From: Pomphorhynchus laevis | Lineage: Eukaryota; Acanthocephala; Palaeacanthocephala; Echinorhynchida; Pomphorhynchidae | Length of the DNA stretch: 64,000 nucleotides | NCBI GenBank assembly: GCA_012934845.2 | Contig: WNNJ02000211.1 | Coordinates: forward strand, 124,001-188,000 | Direction: 5' to 3' | Part shown: positions 12,309 through 24,400 of the stretch, in pieces | How the letters are laid out: each line of letters starts with the position of its first letter | Numbering within the stretch: position 1 is the first letter of the stretch | Made by a program: the position numbers and the translations under genes | Notes under the pieces: generated by a model | Databases searched by the model: none | Seen by the model: only the letters and a program-made list of their open reading frames with translations | Told to the model about the DNA's origin: nothing

Positions 12309-12317
12309 AGGTATTGT
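12309..12317. repeat. Right target-site duplication of LINE-A copy B
   Basis: AGGTATTGT is repeated from 8,466-8,474 and sits immediately upstream of copy B's 5' end. Confidence 0.6.
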
Positions 12318-12362
12318 GGTTAAATGCTTTCATGTATTGTGATTATAGGATTACAGATATTG

Positions 12363-12377
12363 TAGTTAAAGGATTTT
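12363..12377. repeat. 5' target-site duplication of LINE-A copy C
   Basis: TAGTTAAAGGATTTT here matches TAGTTGAAGGATTTT at 15,002-15,016 with one mismatch in 15. It brackets copy C exactly. Confidence 0.75.
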
Positions 12378-15001
12378 TCCTGCTACTAGCTCTGTCTTGG
12401 CAGGCAATCCCCCATCCAACTAATCCATCACAATGCAGAGTACTCGTGAGCCTTTTACACTGAATATCCTTCAGTGGAACTCGGGAGGTGCTTCTGCCCT
12501 TAGACGTCTATCCGGTAGAGACGCAGATGTTATAGTCTTTTAGGATACGCGGTCTATCCGTCTCCGCCAGGACATTTCTCGATTTATCCCAAAGCATATC
12601 TGTTCCCACTATACTCCGTACATAAATCTATCTCACTCCTCTTCATCTCAAGGACTCTTGACCTTAGTTAAATGCTCATTAATGTCCTCTCTCCTATTAA
12701 ATTGCTTGTGTCCGGCCATGTCTTGCTTGGTAGTTTCACTTAGTAACAACGGTAAACGCTTCAGTCTAGCCAATGTCTATATTGGTCCAGGGGAGATTCA
12801 CAAGAACCGTAACCTTCTGGATGGTATTATTGACAGCGGTTATGACATGATACTGGGGGACTTCAACGACAGAACTGGTCGTTGGATCAATGCAGCACTT
12901 CGCAGAGCTAGGAACGATTACATTATTCACAAACCACCTGCCCCCACCTTTCATTGCACATCAACAAATTCTATCCTCGACATTTTACTGCTTCACTCGA
13001 GGTGGTTGTTAAAACCCTCTGCACGGAGCAGTCGCGCCAGCAATTGTCCACCTCTCATGACCTAATTCGTTGGAGAATTTAGGAAGATATGTTGCTTCGA
13101 AGAAGGTTTCACTTTGATTCAATCAGAGTGGCCTTCTTTCAAGCGACTATCCAACTCTTTCCCCGAATAGGAAATGAGAGTTTGACCGAATTTAATACCT
13201 ACCTCTTTTCGCAAGCTACGGCGATTCTATCGACTACCTATAAAGGTCGTATATACAATCCCACTCGGACGAAACTCAAGGTCCTAGCGAAACTGCTTAA
13301 CCTTCTTAATCTCTCTGTTTCCGCCAGACAGGCTCTCTCGAATGAATACTGGAGCACTAGATATAGGTTCTAGCTGAGTAGGGATACGACGAGTAATGCT
13401 CGTCTTAATCCTTCTCAATCTTCCCTTTGGAAGATTTGTTTGCTGGAAGGATAGAGCATTGAGTTGGATAGGTAATGTAGGCCTTGATAAAGTTTTGGAG
13501 GAGTCACTAGCCCTACACAACTATGGAGCCACATAATCACCTCAATCAATCCCGCCTTGGTGTAACTTCAGGAGTAGGGATCTATCTGTTACGAAATACT
13601 TAACTCATGGAGTCCACTCCCGGGCACCTCCAAATCCGTCGCTCCACTTTATTCTCGGGTCTGTCAGCTTTTGACAGATGATCAGAGAAGAGAGGTGGCC
13701 GTCACCATGCTTTTAGCCTCCCCATCCGATGTAGTAGGCATCAATATTAGTAAGCGTATTTTTATTCATAAGAAAAAATCCTGCTTATGCTTTAGAGATC
13801 TGCGACCCATTTCGATTCAAAATGCCCTCGTGTCGATTTACGAAAAAGCGCTTGCGCGTAAAATCTGCGACTACCTGAGTAGGCGTAATTTGATCCCTCC
13901 TGGTTTTCATGGGTTCGTTAAAGGTCGCTCGGTCCATTTAGCAGTAGGTGAAGTGGAACAGTTTTGTCGGGAGAATAGCATTCGTTTAGTTGTGGCTGTT
14001 TTCCTCGGCTTTTCTGCTGCATTTGACCGTATCTCTATTTCCTTTGTGATCTCTTCTCTCAGGTCCCTCGGGTTGCCTGCGAGAATTGTGAACAGGGTGG
14101 AGATTCTGCTGTACATTAAGCGATTTTACTATGAAGACGACCCTCATGCGCGTCAGTTCCACCCTATTACGGGTGTGCCTCAAGGTTCCTCACTTTCTCC
14201 TATCTTATATCTTGCTGTCTCTATTGAACTCTTTAAAATATTTAAACGCGAACAACGTCTCGTGGTATATGCTGATGATACCACATCCCTGTTTTCTGGA
14301 CGCAGGTGCAAAGACAGTCTCTGACATCAGCCGTTTCTTTTCAAGATTAAAAGACCAGCTACCCCAATCCAATCTTATTTTAAACTCCGTCAAATCGCAG
14401 GTGGTTGTCTTTCATGGCGCCCCTGCAACAAAGCAAAAGCTCAAGAGATTATCACTCTCTGCCCTCTCTTCCATTTTGATTAATCAACCACTCCCTGTCT
14501 TCACCAGTCGAGTAAAATACCTGGGGTTCACCGTTACGGTGAACTGGTCGGCGAAAGCTGACCTGGATAGACTTAAACGTATCCTGAAGAAAGCTAGATG
14601 GGCTCGGAAACGGGTTCAGCATTTGTCATTGAAAGAAAAAACCCAGGTGCGCCTTTGGTGCACCTGGGCTATTTCGGGATTAGTCTTCTTTTCGAGAGTA
14701 CGTCCCCCTGAACAAATGCTAAGGTTTCTTAAGCTCCTCGTCCCTCGTTTACCCAGCATAATCCGTGCCGACTGGACTCTTCGGGGGGGGTGAAAGACCC
14801 TGAGTGGTTTAGTCGAAAGTCGGCGTGTTGGGTCGGTTGGGGGCTTAGATCTCCCTGGATTTGAGGCCGTAAGTGCAGGGAAGACAAAGAAGAAGATGCA
14901 AAGAAGATATTGTCTAAACTCGGATTGTGTCTTATAGTGTTTTATTTAATTTTTGATGTTTTTCTTTGTTAGTTAATAAAGTCTTTATTTATTTATATAT
15001 T
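12378..15001 (+). mobile_element. LINE-A copy C, 5'-truncated
   Basis: It starts just before ORF2, in the ORF1-ORF2 spacer, so ORF1 is lost by 5' truncation. Endonuclease signatures include ILGDFNDRTGRWINAALRRARN near 12,850 and SILDILLLHSRW. Reverse transcriptase spans 13,040-14,790. A 217-residue frame at 13,671-14,324 contains GFHGFVKGRS, VFLGFSAAFD (Gly where the other copies have the catalytic-block Asp), GVPQGSSLSPILYL and VVYADDTTS. The 3' tail is AATAAAGTCTTTATTTATTTAT. One 15-bp target-site duplication with a single mismatch suggests a fairly recent insertion for this window. Confidence 0.85.
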
Positions 15002-15214
15002 TAGTTGAAGGATTTTACTCATTGTAGCATAATTTGTTTAAGTACCGATTACTATTTACATTACATATCTTAATGGCTGGTATTTGTCACCAAAAATAAT
15101 TTTTAAATTTTTGTTAAATAATAAAATACAATATTAGTAAATTTGAAATCAGAAAATTACGATAATGTGCAAGCAAAATGAATAACTTTATGTCTTTTTA
15201 GTGTAGGCGTTAAA

Positions 15215-15830
15215 TTGCATTCAGCGTTCTGTAAGCGAGTCCAGGACTGAACCACCATTGCCGATTTGTATGACAGTACTTATGCGTTGCATTAGGAAAG
15301 AGCCAGCCCGCGGGTCGTCTACAAATCGGCGAAGCTTTTTGCCGAGAAAACGGAAGAAGTTAGATGCTTCCTTGCCCATCGCACCAGTGGTTTCGATGGC
15401 TATGGGAATGAAATCCATTCCTAGTGCTGAAATTCCCTCGTACTTTATTCTCTTTCTGCCTTCAGCTTCCGTAGCTACTGATCCGGCTCCTGCTAGAGCT
15501 GTCGCCTGGTCACTGGGTGCTAACGGGTCCACGCATGTGAAGTCTCATCATGCGAATTTGCCGCAGTCCAACGGGACCATTGTTACAAAGTCTGGGCGTT
15601 TGCCATAAAATCGGAACAACCCTGGAGGCTCTAGACAGTTTGGTGTTTTTTGGCATTTTTAGGAGCGTCCAGAATAATTGGGTTAACCAAAGAGTGCCTG
15701 GCAAACCGACCTGAGGAACGTGAACAACTGAGGCCATGAGTGCCTAATGAGTCTATTTGGGTTCCGCAGCGACATGTGTGAGGTTGACAAACCGGGGCTC
15801 CGAGACATAAAGCGCATGAAAAGTTATTTT
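15215..15830 (-). mobile_element. LINE-C fragment with knuckle and restriction-like endonuclease end
   Basis: Reading down the - strand: CRCGTQIDSLGTHGLSC (a C-x-C...H...C knuckle), RSSGRFARHSLVNPIILDA, then in another frame GKRPDFVT...PLDCGKF, FTCVDPLAPS, EGRKRIKYEG, FIPIAIETTGA, FFRFLGKKL, and FLMQRISTVIQIGNGGSVLDSL. The knuckle followed by RPD and a downstream aspartate-bearing strand is how LINEs of the R2/R4-like groups end, with a restriction-like endonuclease after the reverse transcriptase. At least two frame changes break it, and the reverse transcriptase part is missing. Confidence 0.75.
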
Positions 15831-16224
15831 TACTTAATTTTTTTCGCAAAATAATGACATTGTTATAAATCAATGTATTTTATTCAAACGTTCGATAATA
15901 GATTGGTGAAGTACATATTAAAATATTTGTTTTATTCGCTATTTTAAGAAAATATTTGAATTTCAATAATTAAAAGTTGTCTTAAAATATTTTTTAGTTT
16001 TAATCTATTTCATCTGATAATATCAATTGAGGCGAAACGTCAAAAATAATATTCTGTATCTGTTTATCTGGGTATACCAATTATTCCATGGAATATATAT
16101 AAGATCAACAAACATAAACTTATTTTATATTTTACTCGCTATTGTTAGCATCATTAATGAAACAACACAATGCAGAGTGTAACCCACAGGGTTATTTACT
16201 CGATCACATCAAATCTTTGATAAA
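15831..16224. other. AT-rich DNA, nothing recognised
   Basis: No conserved frame or repeat boundary was identified in this stretch. Confidence 0.4.
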
Positions 16225-16475
16225 GTCAACAAAATAAAATAAAATTAAAAGTAAGGCGATACTCGATTACACGGGATGCTACAATAATTAAGAACAATCT
16301 TTCGAAAACTAGCCACGGGTAGTGTAACCATATCGTAAGGAAGACCATTCCAAGCTCGTAATTCTCTGTAGAATTATCGAGAGGATGTGTTACTTGACCA
16401 ATGTCCACAATTCATCAGATGAAACGAGTCTCCTGTGGCACGGTCTTCTATTTGTTATTACATATTGTTGTATAT
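16225..16475 (-). mobile_element. LINE C-terminal scrap (L2/CR1-like)
   Basis: On the - strand one frame reads RRPCHRRLVSSDELW and another ELRAWNGLPYDMVTLPVASFRKIVL. These resemble the SSDEL and WNSLP motifs at the extreme C-terminus of L2/CR1-type reverse transcriptase proteins. The two pieces are in different frames. The match is short. Confidence 0.4.
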
Positions 16476-17635
16476 ACCCGTTAATTCCCTTCACCATAAA
16501 GTAAATGGCTAACATATCTAGGTACATATCATATGTATTAGTATTTATATTAAATGTTATACTTTTACAAAGTATCAAAGCAAGAGTACTTCTTTCATTA
16601 GATATTTTTGGTTTTTTTATTTATTGAAAATATATTAAGCTAATGGAAATGTTAAATTTTTTGAATTGGATTTTTGTTTCTAGAAAATCTTTTATTAAAT
16701 TCTAGTTAGACTCAATCTTTTGTGGATGAGCTCCTAAAAATAAAAAATGTATATTAATAATAAAAAAACTAGATGCATTTAAAAATACCTAAGTGTGTTA
16801 ACCGAGTTATGACTGTATTCACTTTATCATGCTAATATCCTAGCATATTTAATTAAGAATATGTATTGCAGTAAACGGTATAAATTAGCTTCAGACGGCT
16901 TGATATTACCTTGACATTAATTTATATCCACATGGCTTGTAAGGTCATTTACCCTCCGCTTTACCTGACTCATTGTTTGATGCTTACCATACAGATTCGT
17001 TTCATCTTTTTCATCGTTTAGTGTTTAGATGCTAAATATTTTGCATATAACATTATTTTCCTAATTTTTGCCAGAATCAGATAAAATAGTCAAATTTCAA
17101 TTTATAATATTCCAATATGTCCTTAAATAATACTAATGGAACCTTAATATTTTAGTATGTACTTCACCACTCTACTACTCAAAACTTAGCTAAAACGAGT
17201 CAAAATGTCACAATTTCCAAAATTAATCAAAAATAATTTTTAGAGTAAAAAATAATTTTTTTTGTAACACATACTTGCCGTGATAATATGTAATGCACAT
17301 AGTGGCATTTATCGAAATTATGATACGATACCTGAGGGCATCTACAGTCCAACTGCTAAAATCTAATTTTTAACTTTAGAACTAGTTTTTTATTGTTTTC
17401 GTAAATTTTATATAACTCTGTACTAAGTAACTCTGTTGTAGGTAATAACTCTGTACTAGGTAAAAAGTACTTAATGTGAAATAATTTACCCAATTTTACA
17501 TATGAACTTGTTATTATTATTCTTAGACTACCTAGGAACTAGTGCTCATGCGATAGCATCACAAAAATACAAAAATAATTACAAAAGAAGACAGAGAAAC
17601 TAAAACATTAAGAGTTGAGATTCACAGTACATTCT
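16476..17635. other. AT-rich DNA, no gene recognised
   Basis: I find no reading frame with protein-like composition, no RNA gene and no terminal repeats here. Confidence 0.45.
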
Positions 17636-18030
17636 CCATAAACATTAGTTTTGACTTAATCCATGCTATTTTCATGTGAAGGTTTATTCCATTCCTTGGT
17701 AACTCTGCCCATCAGACTGTTGAGCCCTTTCAACCGCCTGCAAACCCGATTAATAGTGAATTCATGTCCTCGCGTACGAGCTTCCGTCCGCAAAGGGAAA
17801 ATAAAATGAATTGAACTTGTAAGATGATTAACAGCCCGCAATGTGATAACAAGATTCTTCAATCTTCGTTTAAGAGGCATGTACTTCATATTTAAGAGTG
17901 ATAAGCGGTCATAGTAAGGGAGATCCCGTAAACCTGAAACACATTTGGTTGCTTTTCTGAGCACTCTCTATATCTGAAGATCTTTCTTTCTAGTTACTGG
18001 AGACGACAAGGAGCAATACATTATTATGTT
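17636..18030 (-). mobile_element. CR1-like LINE reverse transcriptase C-terminal scrap
   Basis: The 102-residue frame reads LRKATKCVSGLRDLPYYDRLSLLNMKY, then LKRRLKNLVITLRAVNHL, then TRGHEFTI and RVTKEWNKP. This matches the end of CR1-type proteins (QRRATK, L-Y-ERL, RR..DL, TRGH, NxWN). It is a small 5'-truncated fragment. It differs from LINE-A, LINE-B and LINE-C and so represents a fourth LINE group in the window. Confidence 0.65.
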
Positions 18031-18854
18031 ATCTCCTGATAACACCGAATATTCTCAAAGCCTTGGAACAAATCACGTCAGTGTTCATTTGTGTTTTCAA
18101 GTTGTTTGAAAGAATTATTCCCAAATAATTGATGTGATAAACAAGAGGTAAAACGACAGAACTGATGAATTACCGAGATTTATTATTATATTCACTAGTT
18201 TATGTGCCACCATTATAACGTTTAGCCGAGTACAACAGTTTGGCAATGGAACAGATTAACGTCGCCTAACTTTAAAACTTTTTAAGTACGCTTGTAATGA
18301 TAACAGTTACCACCTCCGAAATATTACAATATTTTCTTAATTATGCTATTCTAGGTTAAGATAAAATTTTCTCTTCTTTAAATCGAAATATTTCTACGTT
18401 ACCAACTGTTACCATCATCTGGCTTACAAAAATTTAAAATTGTAAGGGGAAATTGCACACAAACAGATCTGGTGAGAAATGGACAAAATGTTTAGAACGA
18501 AATATTAGCAATGCTATTTTTAACGAAATTGGTAGTGCATATTCTATCAGAACCATTAGTTATATTCAAATGTGACTGCTGGTATTAATTCAATGGAAGT
18601 AATCATTTGTTAAAAAATATTTCTGAACCATTTTAACAAAATGCCATTATCTAAACTTTCGATGCTATTATTTTCATATTTATGCGCGTGTCATTTTATT
18701 TTAACAAAATCTATTTTGAATTAAGTGTTAATTTGAATTAGTTAGTACCATATATTTATATTTTAGCGGGATAGTTCTCATCAATGATATATCTAATGGT
18801 AGTGCACGGATTTGCTGAGTAAACAACAGTCCAGAGTTTCTTAGGAAATGGGGT
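18031..18854. other. AT-rich DNA, nothing recognised
   Basis: No supported feature lies between the LINE scrap and the inverted-repeat element. Confidence 0.4.
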
Positions 18855-19517
18855 ATTTATAGAAAATGATGTTGCTTGATAGACTGGACTTTGATTCACG
18901 ACTTTCAGTCACCACATTCCACTTCAAGACGACCACTTCAGCATTGAAATGATGAGTACCCAGCAATACTCATCAGTAGAATGAAGTACACACTGATCGT
19001 TTCGGTTGCCTATCAAGGCGTTTGCCAATCAAGGTGTTTCCAACTGCTTGATCGATTAAGGCCTTTGTTATTTACCAGATCGAATTGCCAATCAAGGCGT
19101 TGATTGACGCCTTGATTGACATTGCCAATCAAGGCGTTTACGACTGCTTGATCGATTAAGGCTTTCGTTATTTACCAGATCGAATTGTTGTGCAGATCAT
19201 CCTTAAACACTAGGCAAAGGTTGTTCAACACCCATGCACTACCATTATGCATGCCGAATCCATTAAGGATCCAACGAGTGCAGCGATAATTCAGCGACAA
19301 CCTCTGCCCATTATTTAAAGATAGTCCGCACATTAATTCGAAAGTGTCGGAAACGCCTTTATTCACAATGTCACACAGGCAACCGAAACGACCAGTGAGT
19401 ACTTCACTCTACTGATGAGTGTTGACGGGTACTCATTGGTCGTCTAGAAGTGACATGGTGACTGAAAGTCGTGAATCAAAGTCCAGTATAAAAAGCAACA
19501 CCGTTTTCTATATATAG
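18855..19517. mobile_element. Inverted-repeat element 1, MITE-like, about 660 bp
   Basis: The outer arms, about 18,858-19,015 and 19,374-19,512, are imperfect reverse complements. Each begins with GTTGCTT...TGGACTTTGATTCACGAC and reaches inward to TCGTTTCGGTTGCCT. There is no transposase frame inside. A related element follows at 19,549-19,955, and a solo arm sits at 1,200-1,292. I did not find a clear target-site duplication, so the transposon superfamily is unknown. Confidence 0.65.
19021..19189 (+). repeat. Tandem duplication inside inverted-repeat element 1
   Basis: TTGCCAATCAAGG...CTGCTTGATCGATTAAGG...ATTTACCAGATCGAATTG is present at 19,022-19,087 and 19,124-19,189. It is separated by a short palindromic stretch reading CAAGGCGTTGATTGACGCCTTG. 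Confidence 0.75.
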
Positions 19518-19548
19518 TTGTTGCCGATTGAAACTAGCGTCGATCAAC

Positions 19549-19955
19549 GAACCTCAGGCTCTATGTCACTTCTAGACGACCACTTTAGCATCGAAATGAC
19601 GGTGTACTCGGCAACACTTATCAGTAGAATGAAGTATCTACTGATCGTCTCGGTTATCTGTGTGACAGTAAAAGAATGCATTTCCGACACGTTGCTTAAA
19701 CGTTCGAGGCTTTCGTTCTAGAACCAGAACATTTGCTGCGCACACCATCATTTTCTACTCAGCAAAGGTTATATGCTAAATCGAGTTTGTTGATCCAATT
19801 AGTGAAGCGAACATTCAACAATAACCTCTGCTGAGTAGATAAGGATTGTCTGCACAGTCATTTTTTTCAATCGAGAGCGAATCCTCAGACGTTTAAGCAA
19901 CGTGTTAGAAATGTTCTCTTTAACTGTCACAGAAGTGACCGAAACGACCAGTGGG
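19549..19955. mobile_element. Inverted-repeat element 2, relative of element 1
   Basis: Left-arm segments such as ACTTCTAGACGACCACTTTAGC resemble element 1. The arms at 19,659-19,718 and 19,880-19,942 are reverse complements (GACACGTTGCTTAAACG against CGTTTAAGCAACGTG). It ends with GACCGAAACGACCAGTG, the inner-arm motif of element 1. No coding capacity was seen. Confidence 0.55.
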
Positions 19956-22189
19956 TATATATATTTGTATCTTATGTTTGTTCTATAATTATAAACTATT
20001 TGAATCTCGGTGTTGTCTTAGAAATACTATATTATAAAACTATAAGCTAAAATTAATTAATTTTATTATAAAAGTTTTTTATATAACGATTAAATTACCA
20101 GTTTTCTATTTTCCTTTTTATCGAATGCTTTTACTTTATCATTATTAATAACTTCGTATTTGTTCAGCACCGTGTGACATTTGACTTTTAGTTTCGTCAG
20201 CTTTTCGTGTTCATTAAAATTATTTTTTATATAATAAATCGTTTTATATACTCAATTTGCGAGATGTGTACGTGTAATATATATATTAAATTAAAATATG
20301 ATGAATTTTTAAGAGAGTGACAAAGTTTGTTTTCAAATCCATGATGTTTCTGGATTCAAATTCAGATGAACTATTTTTTACAGCAGTAGCGGATGAAACA
20401 ATCCCAATGTGTCATGCTAAAATTCTGCATGTTTTGAATCAAAATGTATGGAGTTCGAAGTAATGAATGATATATGTTATTTTTTAATCTGGATTAAAAT
20501 CCAGATTTTAATCTAGTTTGAATTTAATAATTTGCTATGTATATCGATAAATATTTGTTCATAACTAGTTATAACCTATCTATATTTATTCATCAGTGAG
20601 CTGATTTTCCTCCTGTCTTTTAATTTTTACTTTTTATCTAATGCATTGATTAAATTATGCTTTGTATTTTATAAAACTTTGATTTTTGTTGTAGAATATA
20701 ATAGCGAGGCAAAATTCGAAGTTTAATTACTCCCTCGACAAAAGAAGCAATCGTAATTATTTGCATGTGCAGTAGTGAATACTCGTTATTTTTGTGTTGA
20801 TATACTAAATCCGTAAAAATACAATTCCTTTGCATGAATTCTAAGTTCAATACAGCAGGTCAAGATTACAATCAAAGAGATCTGGCAGATGGTATCGCTA
20901 ATATTGCCCTGAAAAGAAACGACACTGCGTGAGTTGATTGAAATGTTTAATCGTTATTATCAATGGCCTTATAATATTAAAAATTAACAATTTATATTTG
21001 CAGCAACTACTTTATGTACTTGTGTAGTATAGGATGTATGCATATTTGCTGCAAAACAGTATTATTAGAAGTGATGGTAGGGACTAAACATTTAAGTCTA
21101 TCGGGCTTCGGATCTCCGACAAATCTCCCAACAGTAACATACGGTTTCTTACCAATAACACTAAATTTTTAAGAACACATATTTTACAGTGATGTCATTT
21201 ATGAGGATAATATCGTCGTAGATATTATCCCTGTATCTCGATCGACATTTTACTTCTCTGTCAAAACTATCAATTTATCAAATGTTACGGACACTGTGTT
21301 TTTTGTCTTAAAAACTAACATCCTATGTCTTGAGACTAACATTTTACAACGACGATAAACGCATTTATATGAAACTTGACAAACAACAGTTGATATAAAA
21401 TTTTAAAATTGTATGCAAAATCTAAACAAAATATTATTAAATATTAAAAATAATAATTGAAGGAACGCAAAAGAAAGTTAAGTTCCAAAGATTCTTTGGA
21501 ATTTTTCGATAGCTCCTGATATCATTCCCAGGAAATAAAAAAATAGTTGATATCTGAAAAAACATGCTTTAAAGAAAACACATCAACTAGGTAGAAAATT
21601 GGATCAGCAAAGAAATAAAAAAAATATATCATTACGTTGTAAAAATGTCATATTTGTACGACTTAAAACAAAAAGCAACAATAAAAAGCGTCTTCTTCTT
21701 CAGCTTATCTCTCACAGAGAGGTAGCTGCTGCTAACAACTTCCACAACGAACGATTTTGGGCCATTTCGTGTCCTATATCGGTCGCTATTCCCAGGGCAA
21801 TAAAAAGCGTATGTGAAGAAAAATTAAGTAGAAAATAAAGACAATATAAAAAATCGAAAGATACATAAAATTTTAAAACCACGAAAGAACTGGTTTATTT
21901 AAAATATTAGCATTAAATACACTTCCAGTGTCATACGTGTAGGATAGTCATTTTTAAAAATTGTGTATAATTTTCTGAATTGCTCATAATCTTTTTAAAG
22001 TTATTTGCAACTCGGTGAGTTTGTTATCACCTTTAATATGTTACCCTTTCTTAAGCATGTTTAAACAATATATATAAAACTACTCTAATATATAGCAGAT
22101 TATTAAAAGCATTTTAATAAACTGCTATTAATTTTCGCACTCAAATGTGAGTCTCAGAGACGGTGACACCAAATAATCATATATATAAA
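19956..22189. other. AT-rich intergenic DNA, no gene recognised
   Basis: Short open frames (20,650-20,850 and 21,599-21,838) have no conserved motif. A segment at 21,480-21,530 (CCAAAGATT...TTTCGATAGCTCC) resembles one at 46,665-46,705, hinting at an old dispersed repeat. Confidence 0.45.
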
Positions 22190-22625
22190 GGTTAAACCAC
22201 CTCCTAGGATTTCCTTGAATACGATTACACATTCTTTGTTAATTTTTAATTTCAAAACTAGGGTGAGACAAGATTTGTTTTATTTACGTTTCGGCTTAGT
22301 TCGCCTTTTTCAAAATCTAGAAGACAAAGTAAAATACAGCACAAATGTACGAAATAAAAGTTATAAATTTTAGGTCAAATCTTTCCACTGAAAAACGTGT
22401 TCTTCATTTAGCATATTGCTTCTATCTGTCATTAACTGCCCAATTTCTCTCATTTCTTTTTCCCGCCTTTTATGGACATTGTCTTTCGATAAGATTGTAT
22501 ATTTAAAACATTCATTTCCATGTAGCAGTGCATATTTTACTGCGGCATCTTGCGTGCTACGTTTGTGCAATATATCAGCTCTCCTATTATTTAGTCTTTC
22601 CGAAAGGCATCTCGAACTTTAATAA
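22190..22625 (-). mobile_element. Penelope-like element fragment P1: GIY-YIG end plus terminal tail
   Basis: The - strand reads SERLNNRRADILHKRSTQDAAVKYALLHGNECFKYTILSKD, then EMREIGQLM. This is the distal half of the GIY-YIG endonuclease that follows the reverse transcriptase in Penelope-like elements; compare SERLNNRRADV at 28,900. After its stop, the tail at 22,287-22,312 reads GAAAAAGGCGAACTAAGCC then GAAACG and continues AATAAAACAAATCTTGTCTC. The same tail recurs at 28,440-28,500 on the other strand. The fragment is strongly 5'-truncated. Confidence 0.7.
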
Positions 22626-23665
22626 TAACGATTTTATTAATACAAAAACCTAAAAAATAAAAGGATAGATGTCATAAGTCAAAAATCAAGGTCAGTCAGA
22701 AACAGAAAAAACTTCACTCTTCTCTCTTCATTCCGTCTTCGATCCCTTTTTATGGCCTCTCCCTTTTTATGTCCTCAAATCTAGCGGGATCTGAGCCCCT
22801 CCTAACCGATCCAAAACGCCGCCTTCCGACTGAACCACACGGGGTCTTTCACCCCCTAAGAGTCCAATCGGCGCGAACTATGCTGGATAAACGCGAGACG
22901 AGGAGCTTAAGAAACCTTAGCCTTTGCTCTATGGGACGTCCTCTCGAAAAAATGACTAATCCCGAGATAGCCCAAGTGCCCCAGAGGCGCACCTGAGTTT
23001 TCCTTTTCAACGACAGATGCTGGGCCCGTTTCAGAGCCCATCTGGCTCTCTTCAGGATACGTTTGAGTCTATCCAGGTCGGCTTTCGCCGACCAGTTCAC
23101 CGAAACGGTGAACCCCAGGTATTTTACTCGACTTGTGAAGGAAGGGAGTGGTTCAGAGGCAAATATGGAGGAGAGCGCAGAGAGTGCTAATCTCTTAAGT
23201 TTTTGCTTCGTCGCAGGGGAGCCATGAAAGACAACCACCTGCGATTTAGCGGAGTTTAAAACAAGGTTGGACTTGGGCAACTGGTCTTTTAATCTTAAAA
23301 AGAAGCGGCTGATGTCTGAGACTACGTCTTTGCACCTGTTTCCAGTGAACAGGGTTGTGGTGTCATCAGCCTACACCACTATACGTTGTTCGCGTTTAAA
23401 TATTTTGAATTTAATTGATGGAGGCAGCAAGATATAAGATAGGAGAGAGAGGTAAACTTTGATGCACACCCGTAATAGGGTAGAACTGACGCGCATCAGG
23501 GTCGTCATCATAATAAAATCGCTTGGTGTACAGCAGTATCTCCACCCTGTTAACAATTCTCGCAGGCAACCCAAAGGACCTGAGAGAGGAGATCGCAAAG
23601 GGAATTGAGATGCGATCAAATGCATCAGAAAAATCAAGGAAAACAGCCACAGCAAGCTGATGACT
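22626..23665 (-). mobile_element. LINE-A copy D, 5'-truncated
   Basis: The - strand carries VFLDFSDAFDRIS, ARIVNRVEILLYTKRFYYDDDPDARQFYPITGV at 23,411-23,722, and a 143-residue frame at 22,849-23,280 (NSAKSQVVVFHGSPATKQKLKRLALSALSSI). These align with copies A-C. Similarity stops abruptly at about 23,665 in the reverse transcriptase core. The 3' end lies near 22,626-22,690. No clear target-site duplication was found. Confidence 0.8.
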
Positions 23666-23689
23666 GTTTCGAACTTTCACGAACATATT

Positions 23690-24400
23690 GTGTATTGTGC
23701 ATATTGTGCATTGATGAAACATTGTGATTTATTTGGTTATAATCTAATATTTCGACGGTGCTCTGGCACGTCATCTTCAGGGTATGAAATATACAAGTAA
23801 AATTGACAGTTCGGGCACGATAAATATATAACAAGAAATCATAGGAGAAATAAATAAAATAAAAATAAAACCCAATTAATCAAATCAGCTAACTGAGTCT
23901 AAGTATTTAATATAATTATAAACTAAACAAAACATAATAATGCTAAATCAAAATTTAATAATTAAATAATAAATTTAATAATTGTTTTTAGATTTTTTAT
24001 AATTTAAATCAAGTTAAAATAAAAAATTGAAATTTAAAATAAACGTCATTTTTATGAATTGACTAATATATTCATCACTTTACTGTATAGTTTTAACCAT
24101 TGTTAATCTGCGAAATTGTTAGCACCATCAAGTTCCTAGCAGCAATATTTAATTAAAGTTTTAAGGTGATATCCGCTTTGTTATTTGTAATGACTGGTCT
24201 TTAAAATTCTCAATGTACATAGCTTCTATTATCTTCCGTTTAGTAGCGTTACTCTTCTTTCTTTTCGGTGCAATTAGATCAATCACCATTATATGGTTTT
24301 TAGCACCTGCGTGTTGCGAGATAGCACAAGGTTTCGTCAACCTTTTGTTCGCCGTTTCCCCCTTTTCATAAAGCTAGATAGCTGTGGATCCTCAAATTTC
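23690..24400 (-). mobile_element. Penelope-like element fragment P2: endonuclease end, 3' UTR and terminal tail
   Basis: A - strand frame near 24,330-24,170 reads AGAKNHIMVIDLIAPKRKKSNATKRKIIEAMYIENF, the shape of the end of a PLE GIY-YIG domain. It is followed by an AT-rich untranslated stretch (23,875-24,075) repeated elsewhere in the window. Next comes a hammerhead-like signature at 23,751-23,783: CTGAAGA, a possible hairpin GACG...CGTC, then GAAA. The fragment is 5'-truncated against the hAT fragment. Confidence 0.55.
23875..24075 (-). repeat. AT-rich dispersed repeat, copy 1
   Basis: Diagnostic pieces on the + strand are CAGCTAACTGAGTCTA, GCTAAATCAAAATTTAATAATT, and AATAAACGTCATTTTTATGAATT. 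The reverse complement is found at 42,165-42,375, with weaker copies at 55,590-55,800 and 62,000-62,130. Here it lies in the 3' UTR of PLE fragment P2, its likely source. Confidence 0.7.

Noticed and set aside
19390-19440. Hammerhead core in inverted-repeat element 1 (CTACTGATGAGTGTTG next to CCGAAACG)
   Set aside because: The GAAAC word precedes CTGATGAG instead of following it, and no stem I or III pairs fit.
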